Assembly (NCBI RefSeq): GCF_024320865.1
Contig: NZ_JANDBD010000005.1
Coordinates: 124,001-188,000 of the forward strand
Length of the DNA: 64,000 bases
From: Mycolicibacterium arenosum
GTDB taxonomy: Bacteria > Actinomycetota > Actinomycetes > Mycobacteriales > Mycobacteriaceae
Reading direction: 5' to 3'
Part shown: piece by piece, positions 51,361-59,320 of the stretch
Position numbering within the stretch: position 1 is the stretch's first letter
How the letters are laid out: every line of letters starts with the position of its first letter
The notes under the pieces: model-generated
What the model saw: the letters and a program-made list of their open reading frames with translations, nothing else
Database searches by the model: none
What the model was told of the DNA's origin: nothing
Position numbers and translations under genes: made by a program

Positions 51361-52062
51361 TTACGTGTTGCGTCCGCCGTTGACCCCGAGGATCTGACCG
51401 GTGATGTAGCCGGCCTCCTCGGAGATCAGGAAGGCGCACGCGGCGGCGATGTCCTCGGGCCGGCCGATGCGCCTCACCGGCGTGGCGGCGATGGTCTGGT
51501 CGATGTCGCCGAGGAAGCCCTTGTCGGCGGCGGCGCGGAGCATCGGCGTGTCGATGAAGCCGGGCGGCACCGCGTTGACGGTGATGCCGTTGGGCCCGTA
51601 CTCGAGTGCGAGCGTCTTCGTCAGCCCGTTGACCGCGGACTTCGCCGCGACGTAGGGCGACATGTACGGCGCGCCGGAGTGCGTGCTCGAACTCGAGATG
51701 TTGACGATCCGTCCCCACCCCGCCTCCAGCATGTCCGGCAGCACGGCCTGGATGGTGTGGAAGACCCCGTTCAGATTCACGTCGATGACGCGCTGCCAGC
51801 GTTCGAATGAGACGTCGTGGAACTTCTTGAAGCTGTCCAGGCCCGCGGCGTTGACGAGGATCGACACCGGACCCAGCTTCGCGCGCACACCGGCCAGCGC
51901 GTCGTCGACGGCGGCCCGGTCGGTGACGTCGGCGGCGAAGGCGAACTCGTCGTCGCCGGGCTTTAGATCGAGCACGGCGACGTGATGACCGTCGGCGCGC
52001 AGCCGGTTCACGATCGCCTGGCCGATACCCGATCCACCACCGGTCACGACGGCGTTCTTCAC
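51361..52062 (-). CDS. Classical SDR oxidoreductase
   Basis: A 233-residue short-chain dehydrogenase: TGGGSGIGQA, NISSSSTHSG, YVAAK and TGQILGVNGG are the cofactor, serine, Tyr-Lys and C-terminal motifs. The GTG at 52062 is preferred since AGGAGG lies nine bases before it; the ATG at 52071 directly touches that ribosome site. It is the first gene of the SDR/SDR/ferredoxin/P450 operon. It is similar to the SDR at 27861. Confidence 0.9.
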   Translation of the reverse strand: MKNAVVTGGGSGIGQAIVNRLRADGHHVAVLDLKPGDDEFAFAADVTDRAAVDDALAGVRAKLGPVSILVNAAGLDSFKKFHDVSFERWQRVIDVNLNGVFHTIQAVLPDMLEAGWGRIVNISSSSTHSGAPYMSPYVAAKSAVNGLTKTLALEYGPNGITVNAVPPGFIDTPMLRAAADKGFLGDIDQTIAATPVRRIGRPEDIAAACAFLISEEAGYITGQILGVNGGRNT

Positions 52063-52134
52063 GTGGTGCATCCTCCTGCGGGCGGGGTCATCATGACGGT
52101 CGTTTCGAAGACTAAGAATCTCGATTCCGATTAT

Positions 52135-52149
52135 GAGAACCGTACTCTC
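52135..52149. promoter_or_regulatory. GAGAAT-type palindrome (SDR side)
   Basis: GAGAACCGTACTCTC keeps the GAGA and TCTC arms of the recurring motif. It lies 73-87 bases before the SDR start in the divergent SDR/aldehyde dehydrogenase region, near a further perfect dyad GAATCTCGATTC (52116-52127). Confidence 0.4.
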
Positions 52150-52287
52150 GCCTTGGGTGAAACCGCAAGATACGGCGGGCGCTGCGACAACGTGCCCGAG
52201 GGCTGCCCGAGTGCGCTCCACCAACCTGACTAGGTAGTCTAGCCTTTCTTGAGTTCTCGCCCAGCGAATGTAAGATTCGCCGATGAT

Positions 52288-52302
52288 GAGAATGAAATTT
52301 CC
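52288..52302. promoter_or_regulatory. GAGAAT-type half palindrome (aldehyde dehydrogenase side)
   Basis: GAGAATGAAATTTCC keeps the GAGAAT arm and a weaker right arm. It lies 21-35 bases before the aldehyde dehydrogenase GTG at 52323. Confidence 0.35.
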
Positions 52303-52322
52303 ATCACAGTGAGGAGCGGTGT

Positions 52323-53855
52323 GTGACGCAGGCGTCAACGATCTCAGGCGGCGGGCAGGTCGACGCTGGTCAGGGCACCCCCGACCGCCGGATGCTCATC
52401 GACGGCCGGTTGGTGGCGGGTGACCGGACATTCGCGTCGCTGAACCCGGCCACCGGGGAGATTCTGGGATACGCCCCCGACGGCTCCGTGGCCGACGCCG
52501 AGGCCGCGGTCGCAGCCGCGCGCCGCGCGTTCGACACCGGTGGGCAGGAGCGCAGCGACCGGGGGGTCGGCTCCGGTACTTGGGCCACCGACGTCGCCCT
52601 CCGCGTCCGCTGCCTGGAGCAGTTGCACCGAGCCCTCGTCGAGCACCGCGACGAGCTCGCCGCGCTCACCACGGCGGAGGTGGGTGCGACGCCGGCCCTG
52701 AACCAGGGCGCGCAACTGGATCAGCCGATCGACATCGTCCGGTACTACGCGGAGCTGCTCAAGGACTACCCGCTGACCGAGGACCTCGGGAACATCGAGA
52801 GCCGCGGCATGCAGCACCACCGCTGGGTGGAGAAGGAAGCCGGTGGCGTCGTCGCGGCGATCATCGCCTACAACTACCCCAACCAGCTGGCGCTGGCGAA
52901 GCTCGCACCGGCACTCGCGGCCGGGTGCACCGTCGTCCTCAAGGGCGCCCCCGACACGCCCCTGGTGACACTGGCGCTCGGTGAGTTGATCGCCAACCAC
53001 ACCGACATCCCCCCGGGCGTGGTCAACGTCCTCAGTTCGTCCGACCCCGCGGTCGGCGCGGTGCTGACCACGAGCCCCGATGTGGACATGGTGACGTTCA
53101 CCGGATCCACCCCCACCGGCCGCCGCATCATGGCGGCCGCCAGCGAGACGCTGAAGAAGGTCTTCCTCGAGCTCGGCGGGAAGTCCGCCGCGATCGTGCT
53201 CGACGACGCGGACTTCGGCACCGCCGCGGTCTTCTCCGCGTTCAGCATGGTGACCCACGCCGGTCAGGGTTGCGCGCTGACGTCCCGAATCCTGGTGCCG
53301 CGCAAGCACCACGACGAGATCGTCGAACTCATCAAGACCAACTTCGGCCACGTCCGCTACGGCGATCCCAACGACCCCGCGACCTACATGGGTCCGCTCA
53401 TCAGCGAGGCGCAACGCGACAAGGTCGACGGCATGGTGAAACGCGCCGTCGAGGCCGGCGCCACACTGGTCACCGGTGGAGAGAAGAAGGGCCCCGGCTT
53501 CTTCTACACGCCCACGCTGCTCACGAACGTCGACCCGGACGCCGAGATCGCGCAGGAGGAGGTCTTCGGGCCGGTTCTCGTCGTGATCGCCTACGACGAC
53601 GACGACGACGCGGTGCGCATCGCCAACAACTCCATCTACGGACTGTCCGGCGCGGTGTTCGGCGGCCAGGAGCGCGCGCTGGCCGTGGCTCGTCGGATTC
53701 GCACCGGAACGTTCTCCATCAACGGTGGCAACTACTTCAGCCCGGACAGCCCCTTCGGCGGGTTCAAGCAGTCCGGCATCGGCCGCGAGATGGGGAAGGC
53801 CGGACTCGAGGAGTTCCTCGAGGGAAAGACGTACGCGACGGTGGTGACCTCGTGA
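52323..53855 (+). CDS. Aldehyde dehydrogenase with in-frame repeat insertion
   Basis: A 510-residue aldehyde dehydrogenase. AIIAYNYPNQ, FTGSTPTGRRI, LELGGKSAAIV and HAGQGCALTSR carry the NAD, glutamate and cysteine sites. The GTG at 52323 has GAGGAG six bases upstream. Near residue 73 the usual AFDTG-TWATD sequence is interrupted by 12 residues (GQERSDRGVGSG) encoded by a 36-base copy of an interspersed repeat. The CoA-transferase gene follows, joined by another copy of the repeat. Substrate unknown. Confidence 0.93.
   Translation: MTQASTISGGGQVDAGQGTPDRRMLIDGRLVAGDRTFASLNPATGEILGYAPDGSVADAEAAVAAARRAFDTGGQERSDRGVGSGTWATDVALRVRCLEQLHRALVEHRDELAALTTAEVGATPALNQGAQLDQPIDIVRYYAELLKDYPLTEDLGNIESRGMQHHRWVEKEAGGVVAAIIAYNYPNQLALAKLAPALAAGCTVVLKGAPDTPLVTLALGELIANHTDIPPGVVNVLSSSDPAVGAVLTTSPDVDMVTFTGSTPTGRRIMAAASETLKKVFLELGGKSAAIVLDDADFGTAAVFSAFSMVTHAGQGCALTSRILVPRKHHDEIVELIKTNFGHVRYGDPNDPATYMGPLISEAQRDKVDGMVKRAVEAGATLVTGGEKKGPGFFYTPTLLTNVDPDAEIAQEEVFGPVLVVIAYDDDDDAVRIANNSIYGLSGAVFGGQERALAVARRIRTGTFSINGGNYFSPDSPFGGFKQSGIGREMGKAGLEEFLEGKTYATVVTS
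52541..52576 (+). repeat. Interspersed repeat inserted in frame in a gene
   Basis: A 36-base segment containing GGGCAGGAGCGCAGCGAC lies inside the aldehyde dehydrogenase gene. CCGG precedes it and ends it, as a short target duplication would. Its length is a multiple of three, so the frame is kept. It matches the intergenic copies at 53856 and 43614. Confidence 0.5.
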
Positions 53856-53890
53856 GGAGCGGCGGGCAGGAGCGAAGCGACCGGGGGAAT
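53856..53890 (+). repeat. Short interspersed repeat at gene junction
   Basis: The whole gap between the aldehyde dehydrogenase stop and the CoA-transferase GTG is this element, which contains GGGCAGGAGCGAAGCGAC and ends GGGGGAAT. It supplies the region where a ribosome site is expected. Confidence 0.55.
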
Positions 53891-55099
53891 GTGACTGGGC
53901 CGCTGGACGGCATCCGCGTCCTCGAGGTCGCCATGTACGGGTTCGTCCCGTCGGCGGGCGCCGTGCTCGCCGAATGGGGGGCCGACGTCATCAAGGTCGA
54001 GCACGCCGTCACCGGAGATCCGCAGCGCGGCCTGCGCCAGACCGGCCTGCTGCGGGTCGAGGGCGATCCGAACCCCAACATCGAGCACGCCAACCGCCTC
54101 AAGCGCAGCATCGGTCTGGACATGTCGGTGCCCGAGGGGCGCGAGGTGCTGCTGGAGCTCGCCAGCCGCGCCGACGTCTTCCTCACCAGTTTCCTGCCCG
54201 GCCACCGGCAGAAGTTCGGGATCGACGTCGACGACATTCGCGCCGTGAACCCGAACATCGTTTACGCCCGCGGCAGCGCGCTCGGACCCCGAGGCGAGGA
54301 ATCGGTCAAGGGCGGCTACGACATGACCGCGTTCTGGTGCCGTGCCGGAACGGCCGCCACCATTACACCGCCGGGGACGCCGGGAATGGTCGGTCCGCCG
54401 GGACCGGCCTACGGCGACACCATCTCCGGTACGAACCTCGCGGGTGGCATCGCGGCAGCGCTGCTGAAGCGGGAGCGCGCCGGCGAGGCGTCGGTGGTGG
54501 ACGTCTCGCTGCTCGGCAGCGGGCTGTGGTCGCTGGGGCACACCGTCGCACTGACCAAGCACCTGGGGCAGCGCATGGAGGCCTTTCCGCCGGGGACGCA
54601 GGGATCGCCGTTCAACCCGCTCGTCGGGCTGTATCCGACCGCCGACGACAGGTACATCTCCTTCGTGATGATGCAGCCCACGAAGTTCTGGGCCGACGTC
54701 TGCAGGCACATGGACCTCGAGGACCTGATCGACGATCCGCGCTTCGCCACCGCCGAGTCGATCGCGGAGAACACCGCGGCCGCCAACGAGATCCTCGCCG
54801 CGGCCATGCAGAAGCGCACGCTGCCCGAGTGGAGTGAGCGGTTCGCGACGCTGGCCGGGCCGTGGGCGCCGGTGCAGGACACCCTCCAGGCCGTCGACGA
54901 CGCCCAGATCCGCGCGAACGAATACCTAGTGCAGGCAGGCGAACTCGAGCTGGTCGCCAATCCGGTGCAGTTCGATGTGACGGCGCCGGTCAGTGGTCCC
55001 GCACCGGGCTTCGCCGAGCAGACCGACGACATCCTGCAGGAGCTGGGGCTGGACTGGGACCGCATCATCGAGCTCAAGACCGTCGGGGCGGTCACCTAG
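53891..55099 (+). CDS. CaiB/BaiF-type (family III) CoA-transferase
   Basis: A 402-residue family III CoA-transferase. LDGIRVLEVAMYG, LAEWGADVIKVEH, NRLKRSIGLDM and the catalytic-aspartate region AYGDTISGTNLAGGIAAALL are in the expected order. The GTG at 53891 starts right after the interspersed repeat. It transfers CoA to a carboxylic acid, fitting the aldehyde dehydrogenase upstream that would produce the acid. A strong hairpin terminator lies 45 bases after its stop. Confidence 0.92.
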   Translation: MTGPLDGIRVLEVAMYGFVPSAGAVLAEWGADVIKVEHAVTGDPQRGLRQTGLLRVEGDPNPNIEHANRLKRSIGLDMSVPEGREVLLELASRADVFLTSFLPGHRQKFGIDVDDIRAVNPNIVYARGSALGPRGEESVKGGYDMTAFWCRAGTAATITPPGTPGMVGPPGPAYGDTISGTNLAGGIAAALLKRERAGEASVVDVSLLGSGLWSLGHTVALTKHLGQRMEAFPPGTQGSPFNPLVGLYPTADDRYISFVMMQPTKFWADVCRHMDLEDLIDDPRFATAESIAENTAAANEILAAAMQKRTLPEWSERFATLAGPWAPVQDTLQAVDDAQIRANEYLVQAGELELVANPVQFDVTAPVSGPAPGFAEQTDDILQELGLDWDRIIELKTVGAVT

Positions 55100-55143
55100 T
55101 GGTCGGAAGGCTGACGCTCGCAATGAGTTACGTCGACACGGAC

Positions 55144-55169
55144 GCCGCGCCCCGCACGAGGGGCGCGGC
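55144..55169 (+). terminator. Hairpin terminator after CoA-transferase
   Basis: GCCGCGCCCC and GGGGCGCGGC form a perfect 10-base-pair GC stem around the loop GCACGA. No U-tract follows, as is common in mycobacterial terminators. Confidence 0.7.
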
Positions 55170-55186
55170 GATTGCGCTTCAGCGGT

Positions 55187-55211
55187 CTTACGAGACTGTC
55201 AGTCTCGTAAG
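55187..55211. promoter_or_regulatory. 25-base perfect palindrome, mce operator candidate
   Basis: CTTACGAGACTG and CAGTCTCGTAAG are exact reverse complements around a single T. It lies about 200 bases before yrbE and is too symmetric for chance. A TetR-family regulator is the most likely binder. No regulator gene is adjacent within the window. Confidence 0.6.
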
Positions 55212-55224
55212 CGCTTTGCTGAAT

Positions 55225-55238
55225 CCGTCTTATGACGG
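55225..55238. promoter_or_regulatory. Small dyad CCGTC-N4-GACGG
   Basis: CCGTC and GACGG flank TTAT, 13 bases after the large palindrome. It could be part of the same control region or a chance dyad. Confidence 0.3.
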
Positions 55239-55412
55239 AAGCGTCAAACAGGACCCGCGCAAGGGCGCACTTATGGCACAGTGCGTCGAGTCGTTCCATC
55301 AGGCGCGACGACGGGTCCGCTTCGGGGACGGTCCAACCCGTGTGTTAACGCGAAGCATCGACGGCTCGATAGCCACATCACCCGCGACGACTTCTGAAGG
55401 GACCGAGGCCAC

Positions 55413-56222
55413 ATGGCTGTGAAGGGACCTGAGCGCTGGTCTACCGGCCTCGCGATACCGAAGGGCGCGTCGGGGGCGATGCAGGCCGTCGGCGGGTTGT
55501 TCTCGATGGGTGTGGACGCGGTCAAGTTCATCTTCGTGCGGCCGTTTCAGTGGCGGGAGTTCCTGGAGCAGTCGTGGTTCGTGGCGCGGGTGTCGCTGGC
55601 GCCGACGCTGTTGGTGGCGATCCCGTTCACGGTGCTGGTGTCGTTCACGCTGAACATCCTGCTTCGGGAGTTGGGTGCGGCCGACTTGTCCGGTGCGGGT
55701 GCGGCGTTCGGGGCGGTGACGCAGGTCGGTCCGGTGGTCACGGTGTTGATCGTGGCCGGGGCGGGTGCGACGGCGATGTGCGCGGATCTGGGGTCGCGCA
55801 CGATCCGCGAGGAGATCGACGCCCTGGAGGTGTTGGGGATCAACCCGGTGCAGCGGTTGGTGACCCCGCGCATGCTGGCCTCGGGTCTGGTGGCGCTGCT
55901 GCTGAACAGTTTCGTGGTGATCATCGGGATCGTGGGCGGTTACGTGTTCTCGGTGTTCGTCCAGGACGTGAACCCGGGCGCGTTCGCCGCGGGCATCACC
56001 CTGTTGACCGGGGTGCCCGAGGTGGCGATCTCGTGTGTGAAGGCGGCGTTGTTCGGGTTGATCGCCGGTCTGGTGGCGTGTTACCGCGGCTTGTCGATCA
56101 CCGGTGGCGGGGCCAAGGCGGTGGGCAACGCGGTCAACGAGACGGTGGTGTTCGCGTTCATGGCGTTGTTCGTGATCAACGTGGTGGTCACCGCGATCGG
56201 CATTCAGTTGACGGCGAAGTAG
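55413..56222 (+). CDS. yrbEA: YrbEA/MlaE-type permease of mce operon
   Basis: A 269-residue membrane protein of the YrbE/MlaE permease family. The family core is ADLGSRTIREEIDALEVLGINPVQRLVTPRMLA near residues 125-165, followed by membrane helices (ALLLNSFVVIIGIVGGYVFSVF). It forms, with YrbEB and an ATPase encoded elsewhere, the ABC-like engine of an Mce lipid importer. The ATG at 55413 is the first gene of the operon. Which numbered mce cluster this is cannot be decided from the sequence alone. Confidence 0.94.
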   Translation: MAVKGPERWSTGLAIPKGASGAMQAVGGLFSMGVDAVKFIFVRPFQWREFLEQSWFVARVSLAPTLLVAIPFTVLVSFTLNILLRELGAADLSGAGAAFGAVTQVGPVVTVLIVAGAGATAMCADLGSRTIREEIDALEVLGINPVQRLVTPRMLASGLVALLLNSFVVIIGIVGGYVFSVFVQDVNPGAFAAGITLLTGVPEVAISCVKAALFGLIAGLVACYRGLSITGGGAKAVGNAVNETVVFAFMALFVINVVVTAIGIQLTAK

Positions 56223-56232
56223 GGCGGCCGGC

Positions 56233-57090
56233 GTGGGAACGATGCAGGTGCTGCGCTCGGCCTATCCGCGGGCGTTCCGGGGGCTCAGTCGCCCGGTCGG
56301 GGTGCTGGGGCGCATCGGCGATCAGACGTTGTTCTTCGGCCGCGCCATCGCGGGGACCCCGCACGCGTTCGTGCACTTCCGCAAGGAGTTGGTGCGGCTG
56401 ATCGCCGAGATCTCCATGGGCGCGGGGGTGTTGGCGATGATCGGCGGCACGCTGGTCATCGTCGGGTTCCTGACCCTGGCCACCGGCGGCACGCTGGCGG
56501 TGCAGGGCTACAGCTCGCTGGGCAACATCGGCATCGAGGCGCTCACCGGGTTCCTCTCGGCGTTCATCAACGTGCGCATCGCCGCCCCGGTGATCGCCGG
56601 GATCGGCCTGGCCGCGACGTTCGGGGCGGGGGTGACCGCGCAGCTGGGTGCGATGCGGATCAACGAGGAGATCGACGCCCTGGAGTCGATGGGCATCCCG
56701 CCGATCGAGTACCTGGTCTCCACCCGGCTGCTGGCCGGGATGATCGCGATCACCCCGCTGTACTCCATCGCGGTGATCCTGTCCTTCCTCGCGAGCCGGT
56801 TCACCACGGTGGTGTTGTTCGGGCAGTCCGGCGGCCTCTACGACCACTACTTCAACACCTTCCTCAACCCGATCGACCTGCTCTGGTCGTTTCTGCAGGC
56901 GTTCCTGATGGCGTTGACGATCCTGCTGATCCACACCTACCACGGCTACTTCGCCTCCGGCGGACCCTCGGGGGTCGGCGTCGCGGTCGGCAACGCCGTA
57001 CGCACCTCCCTGATCGTCGTCGTCTCGGTCACCCTGCTCGTCTCGTTGGCCGTCTACGGCTCCAACGGCAACTTCAACCTGTCCGGATAG
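56233..57090 (+). CDS. yrbEB: YrbEB/MlaE-type permease of mce operon
   Basis: A 285-residue second YrbE permease with the conserved MRINEEIDALESMGIPPIEYLVSTRLLA and flanking helices, paralogous to YrbEA. The GTG start is 10 bases after the YrbEA stop; an internal ATG (MQVLRS) three codons later is an alternative. It pairs with YrbEA in the inner membrane. Confidence 0.94.
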   Translation: MGTMQVLRSAYPRAFRGLSRPVGVLGRIGDQTLFFGRAIAGTPHAFVHFRKELVRLIAEISMGAGVLAMIGGTLVIVGFLTLATGGTLAVQGYSSLGNIGIEALTGFLSAFINVRIAAPVIAGIGLAATFGAGVTAQLGAMRINEEIDALESMGIPPIEYLVSTRLLAGMIAITPLYSIAVILSFLASRFTTVVLFGQSGGLYDHYFNTFLNPIDLLWSFLQAFLMALTILLIHTYHGYFASGGPSGVGVAVGNAVRTSLIVVVSVTLLVSLAVYGSNGNFNLSG

Positions 57091-57104
57091 GAGGGGAGCA
57101 CCTG

Positions 57105-58298
57105 ATGTCGAAACCGCTCGCGCGCCCACTGGCCGGCCTACTCACCGTCGTCGTCCTCGCGGGCATCGTGTTCTTCGCCGTCGGCATGTTCAGGGGCGGA
57201 TTCGGAACCACCGTGCCGGTGAGCATCGTCGCGGAGCGGGCCGGCCTGGTGATGAATCCCGAAGCCAAGGTGAAGATGTACGGCGTTCAGGTGGGGCAGG
57301 TCGAGTCCATCGAAACGCAGCCCAACGGAACCGCCGTATTGCATCTCGCGATGGATCCCGACCAACTCGCGGCGATCCCGGACAACGTCGACGTCAACAT
57401 CACGTCCTCCACCGTGTTCGGTGCGAAGTTCGTCGAACTGGTGGCGCCGAAGGACCCCTCGGCCACCCCCCTCGCCAAGGGCCAGCAGCTCAGCGCGCAG
57501 CGCGTCACCGTCGAGGTCAACACCGTCTTCCAACAGCTCACCGACGTCCTGGACGCGATCGATCCGGTGAAGCTGAACGAAACGCTGGCGGCGATCTCGG
57601 GAGCGCTGAACGGCCGAGGCGAGCAGCTGGGACAGACGGTCACCGACTTCTCGAACCTGCTCAATCGGATCAATCCGAGCCTGGGCAACATCAGCCGCGA
57701 CCTCGAGGTCGCACCGGTCGCACTCGGCGCCTACGCGGACTCCGCCACCGCGCTCGTCGACGTTCTCGACAGCACCACCCGCGTCGGCGACACGCTCGTC
57801 GACCAGGAGCAGAACCTCGACTCCTTCCTGGTCAGTGCAATCGGGCTGGCCGACACGGGCAACAACGTCGTCTCCGAGAATCGGCAACCGCTGACCGACG
57901 TCCTCAACATGCTGGTGCCCACGCTGGGCACCGCCAGCCAGTACCAGGAGAACCTGCGCTGTGGCCTACAGGGTCTTATTCCCTTCGTGCACTCCCCGCC
58001 CCTCGACCGGCCCGGTGTCGCCGTGACGGCCAACTTCACCCTGGGCGTTGAGCGCTACCGCTACCCGCAGGATCTGCCCAAGGTCGCTGCGAAGAGCGGA
58101 CCGTCCTGCGCTCAACAGAGACTGCCGTTGGTGCCGAACAACTTCCGCCCGCCGTTCCTCGTCGCCGACGTCGGCGCCAACCCATGGGCGTACGGCAACC
58201 AGGGCATCCTGCTCAACTCCGACGCGCTCAAGGAGGCCCTGTTCGGGCCGATCGACGGACCGCCCAGGAACAGCGCGCAGATCGGAATGCCCGGATGA
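57105..58298 (+). CDS. mceA: MceA-family protein
   Basis: A 397-residue Mce protein. It has an N-terminal membrane anchor (LLTVVVLAGIVFFAVGMF) and an MCE/MlaD domain with ERAGLVMNPEAKVKMYGVQVGQVESI and TVFGAKFVELV at residues 40-120, followed by helical segments and a C-terminal extension with two cysteines. GGAGGGGAGC lies before the ATG. The stop overlaps MceB (ATGA). Mce hexamers form a tunnel for lipid transport through the periplasm. Confidence 0.93.
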   Translation: MSKPLARPLAGLLTVVVLAGIVFFAVGMFRGGFGTTVPVSIVAERAGLVMNPEAKVKMYGVQVGQVESIETQPNGTAVLHLAMDPDQLAAIPDNVDVNITSSTVFGAKFVELVAPKDPSATPLAKGQQLSAQRVTVEVNTVFQQLTDVLDAIDPVKLNETLAAISGALNGRGEQLGQTVTDFSNLLNRINPSLGNISRDLEVAPVALGAYADSATALVDVLDSTTRVGDTLVDQEQNLDSFLVSAIGLADTGNNVVSENRQPLTDVLNMLVPTLGTASQYQENLRCGLQGLIPFVHSPPLDRPGVAVTANFTLGVERYRYPQDLPKVAAKSGPSCAQQRLPLVPNNFRPPFLVADVGANPWAYGNQGILLNSDALKEALFGPIDGPPRNSAQIGMPG

Positions 58299-59320
58299 CG
58301 CGCGCGACGGGCACATACGTAAAGTTCGGCGTCTTCGCCGTCGTCATGGTGTTGCTCACCGCGTTCCTGTTCGTCACGTTCGCGCAGTACCGGACCGGTT
58401 CCACGGGTGGCTACTCCGCGGTCTTCAAGGACGCCTCGCGACTGGCGGCGGGGGATACCGTGCGGGTGGCCGGGATTCGGGTCGGCACCGTCACCGGGGT
58501 GTCCCTGCAGCCGGACCGCCGAGTCCTCGTCGAGTTCGACGCGGATCAGAAAATCAAGCTCACCGACGGCACCAAAGCCGCGATCCGCTACCTCAACCTC
58601 ACCGGTGACCGCTACCTCGAACTGGTCGACGGTCCGGGTTCGACGCGACTGATGCCGCAGGGAACGCAGATTCCGATCGAGCGCACGCAGCCGGCCCTCG
58701 ACCTGGATCTACTGCTCAGCGGGCTGAAGCCGGTGATTCAGGGGCTCAACCCGGCCGACGTCAACTCGCTCACCCAGGCTCTCGTGCAGGTGTTCCAGGG
58801 CCAGGAGGGCACGCTCGACTCCTTGCTCGCGAAGACGTCGTCGTTCTCGAACACGCTCGCGGACAACAACCAGACCGTCGAGAACCTGATCCAGAACCTG
58901 AACACCGTGCTGGACACCGTCTCCAAGGACGGCGACAACTTCGGGGCCGCGATCGACCGTCTCGAGAAGCTGATTTCCGGCCTGTCGACCGACCGGGATC
59001 CGATCGCCACGGCCATCTCGTCCCTGGAGAACGGCACCGCGTCCATCGCCGACCTGCTGACCCAGGCCCGACCGCCGCTGGCGGGGACGGTCGACGAGCT
59101 GAACCGGCTGGCCCCCAACCTCGAAAGCGGGAAGGGATACCTGGACGGCGCGCTGACCCGTGCGCCCGGCAACTACCGCAAGCTGGCCCGCATCGGCGCC
59201 TACGGCGCGTTCGTTCAGTACTACATCTGCGAACTCTCCATCAAGGTGACCGATCTGCAGGGCAGAGCCTCGTTCTTCCCCTTCGTCAAGCAGGAAAACG
59301 GAAGGTGCGCTGAGCCGTAA
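58295..59320 (+). CDS. mceB: MceB-family protein
   Basis: A 341-residue Mce protein with membrane anchor FGVFAVVMVLLTAFLFVTFA, MCE domain (SAVFKDASRLAAGDTVRVAGIRVGTVTGV, LNLTGDRYLELV) and a helical C-terminal half. The ATG overlaps the MceA stop and its own TAA overlaps the MceC ATG (TAATG). It contributes one subunit of the heterohexameric Mce tunnel. Confidence 0.93.
   Translation: MTRATGTYVKFGVFAVVMVLLTAFLFVTFAQYRTGSTGGYSAVFKDASRLAAGDTVRVAGIRVGTVTGVSLQPDRRVLVEFDADQKIKLTDGTKAAIRYLNLTGDRYLELVDGPGSTRLMPQGTQIPIERTQPALDLDLLLSGLKPVIQGLNPADVNSLTQALVQVFQGQEGTLDSLLAKTSSFSNTLADNNQTVENLIQNLNTVLDTVSKDGDNFGAAIDRLEKLISGLSTDRDPIATAISSLENGTASIADLLTQARPPLAGTVDELNRLAPNLESGKGYLDGALTRAPGNYRKLARIGAYGAFVQYYICELSIKVTDLQGRASFFPFVKQENGRCAEP

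Larger units (their letters stand above)
55100..55412. other. Regulatory region between CoA-transferase and mce operon
   Basis: A 313-base stretch without a convincing gene. It holds a hairpin terminator (55144-55169), a 25-base perfect palindrome (55187-55211), a smaller dyad (55225-55238) and then roughly 170 bases in which I see no clear coding or paired structure before the yrbE start. Transcription of the mce operon probably begins after the palindrome. Confidence 0.55.
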
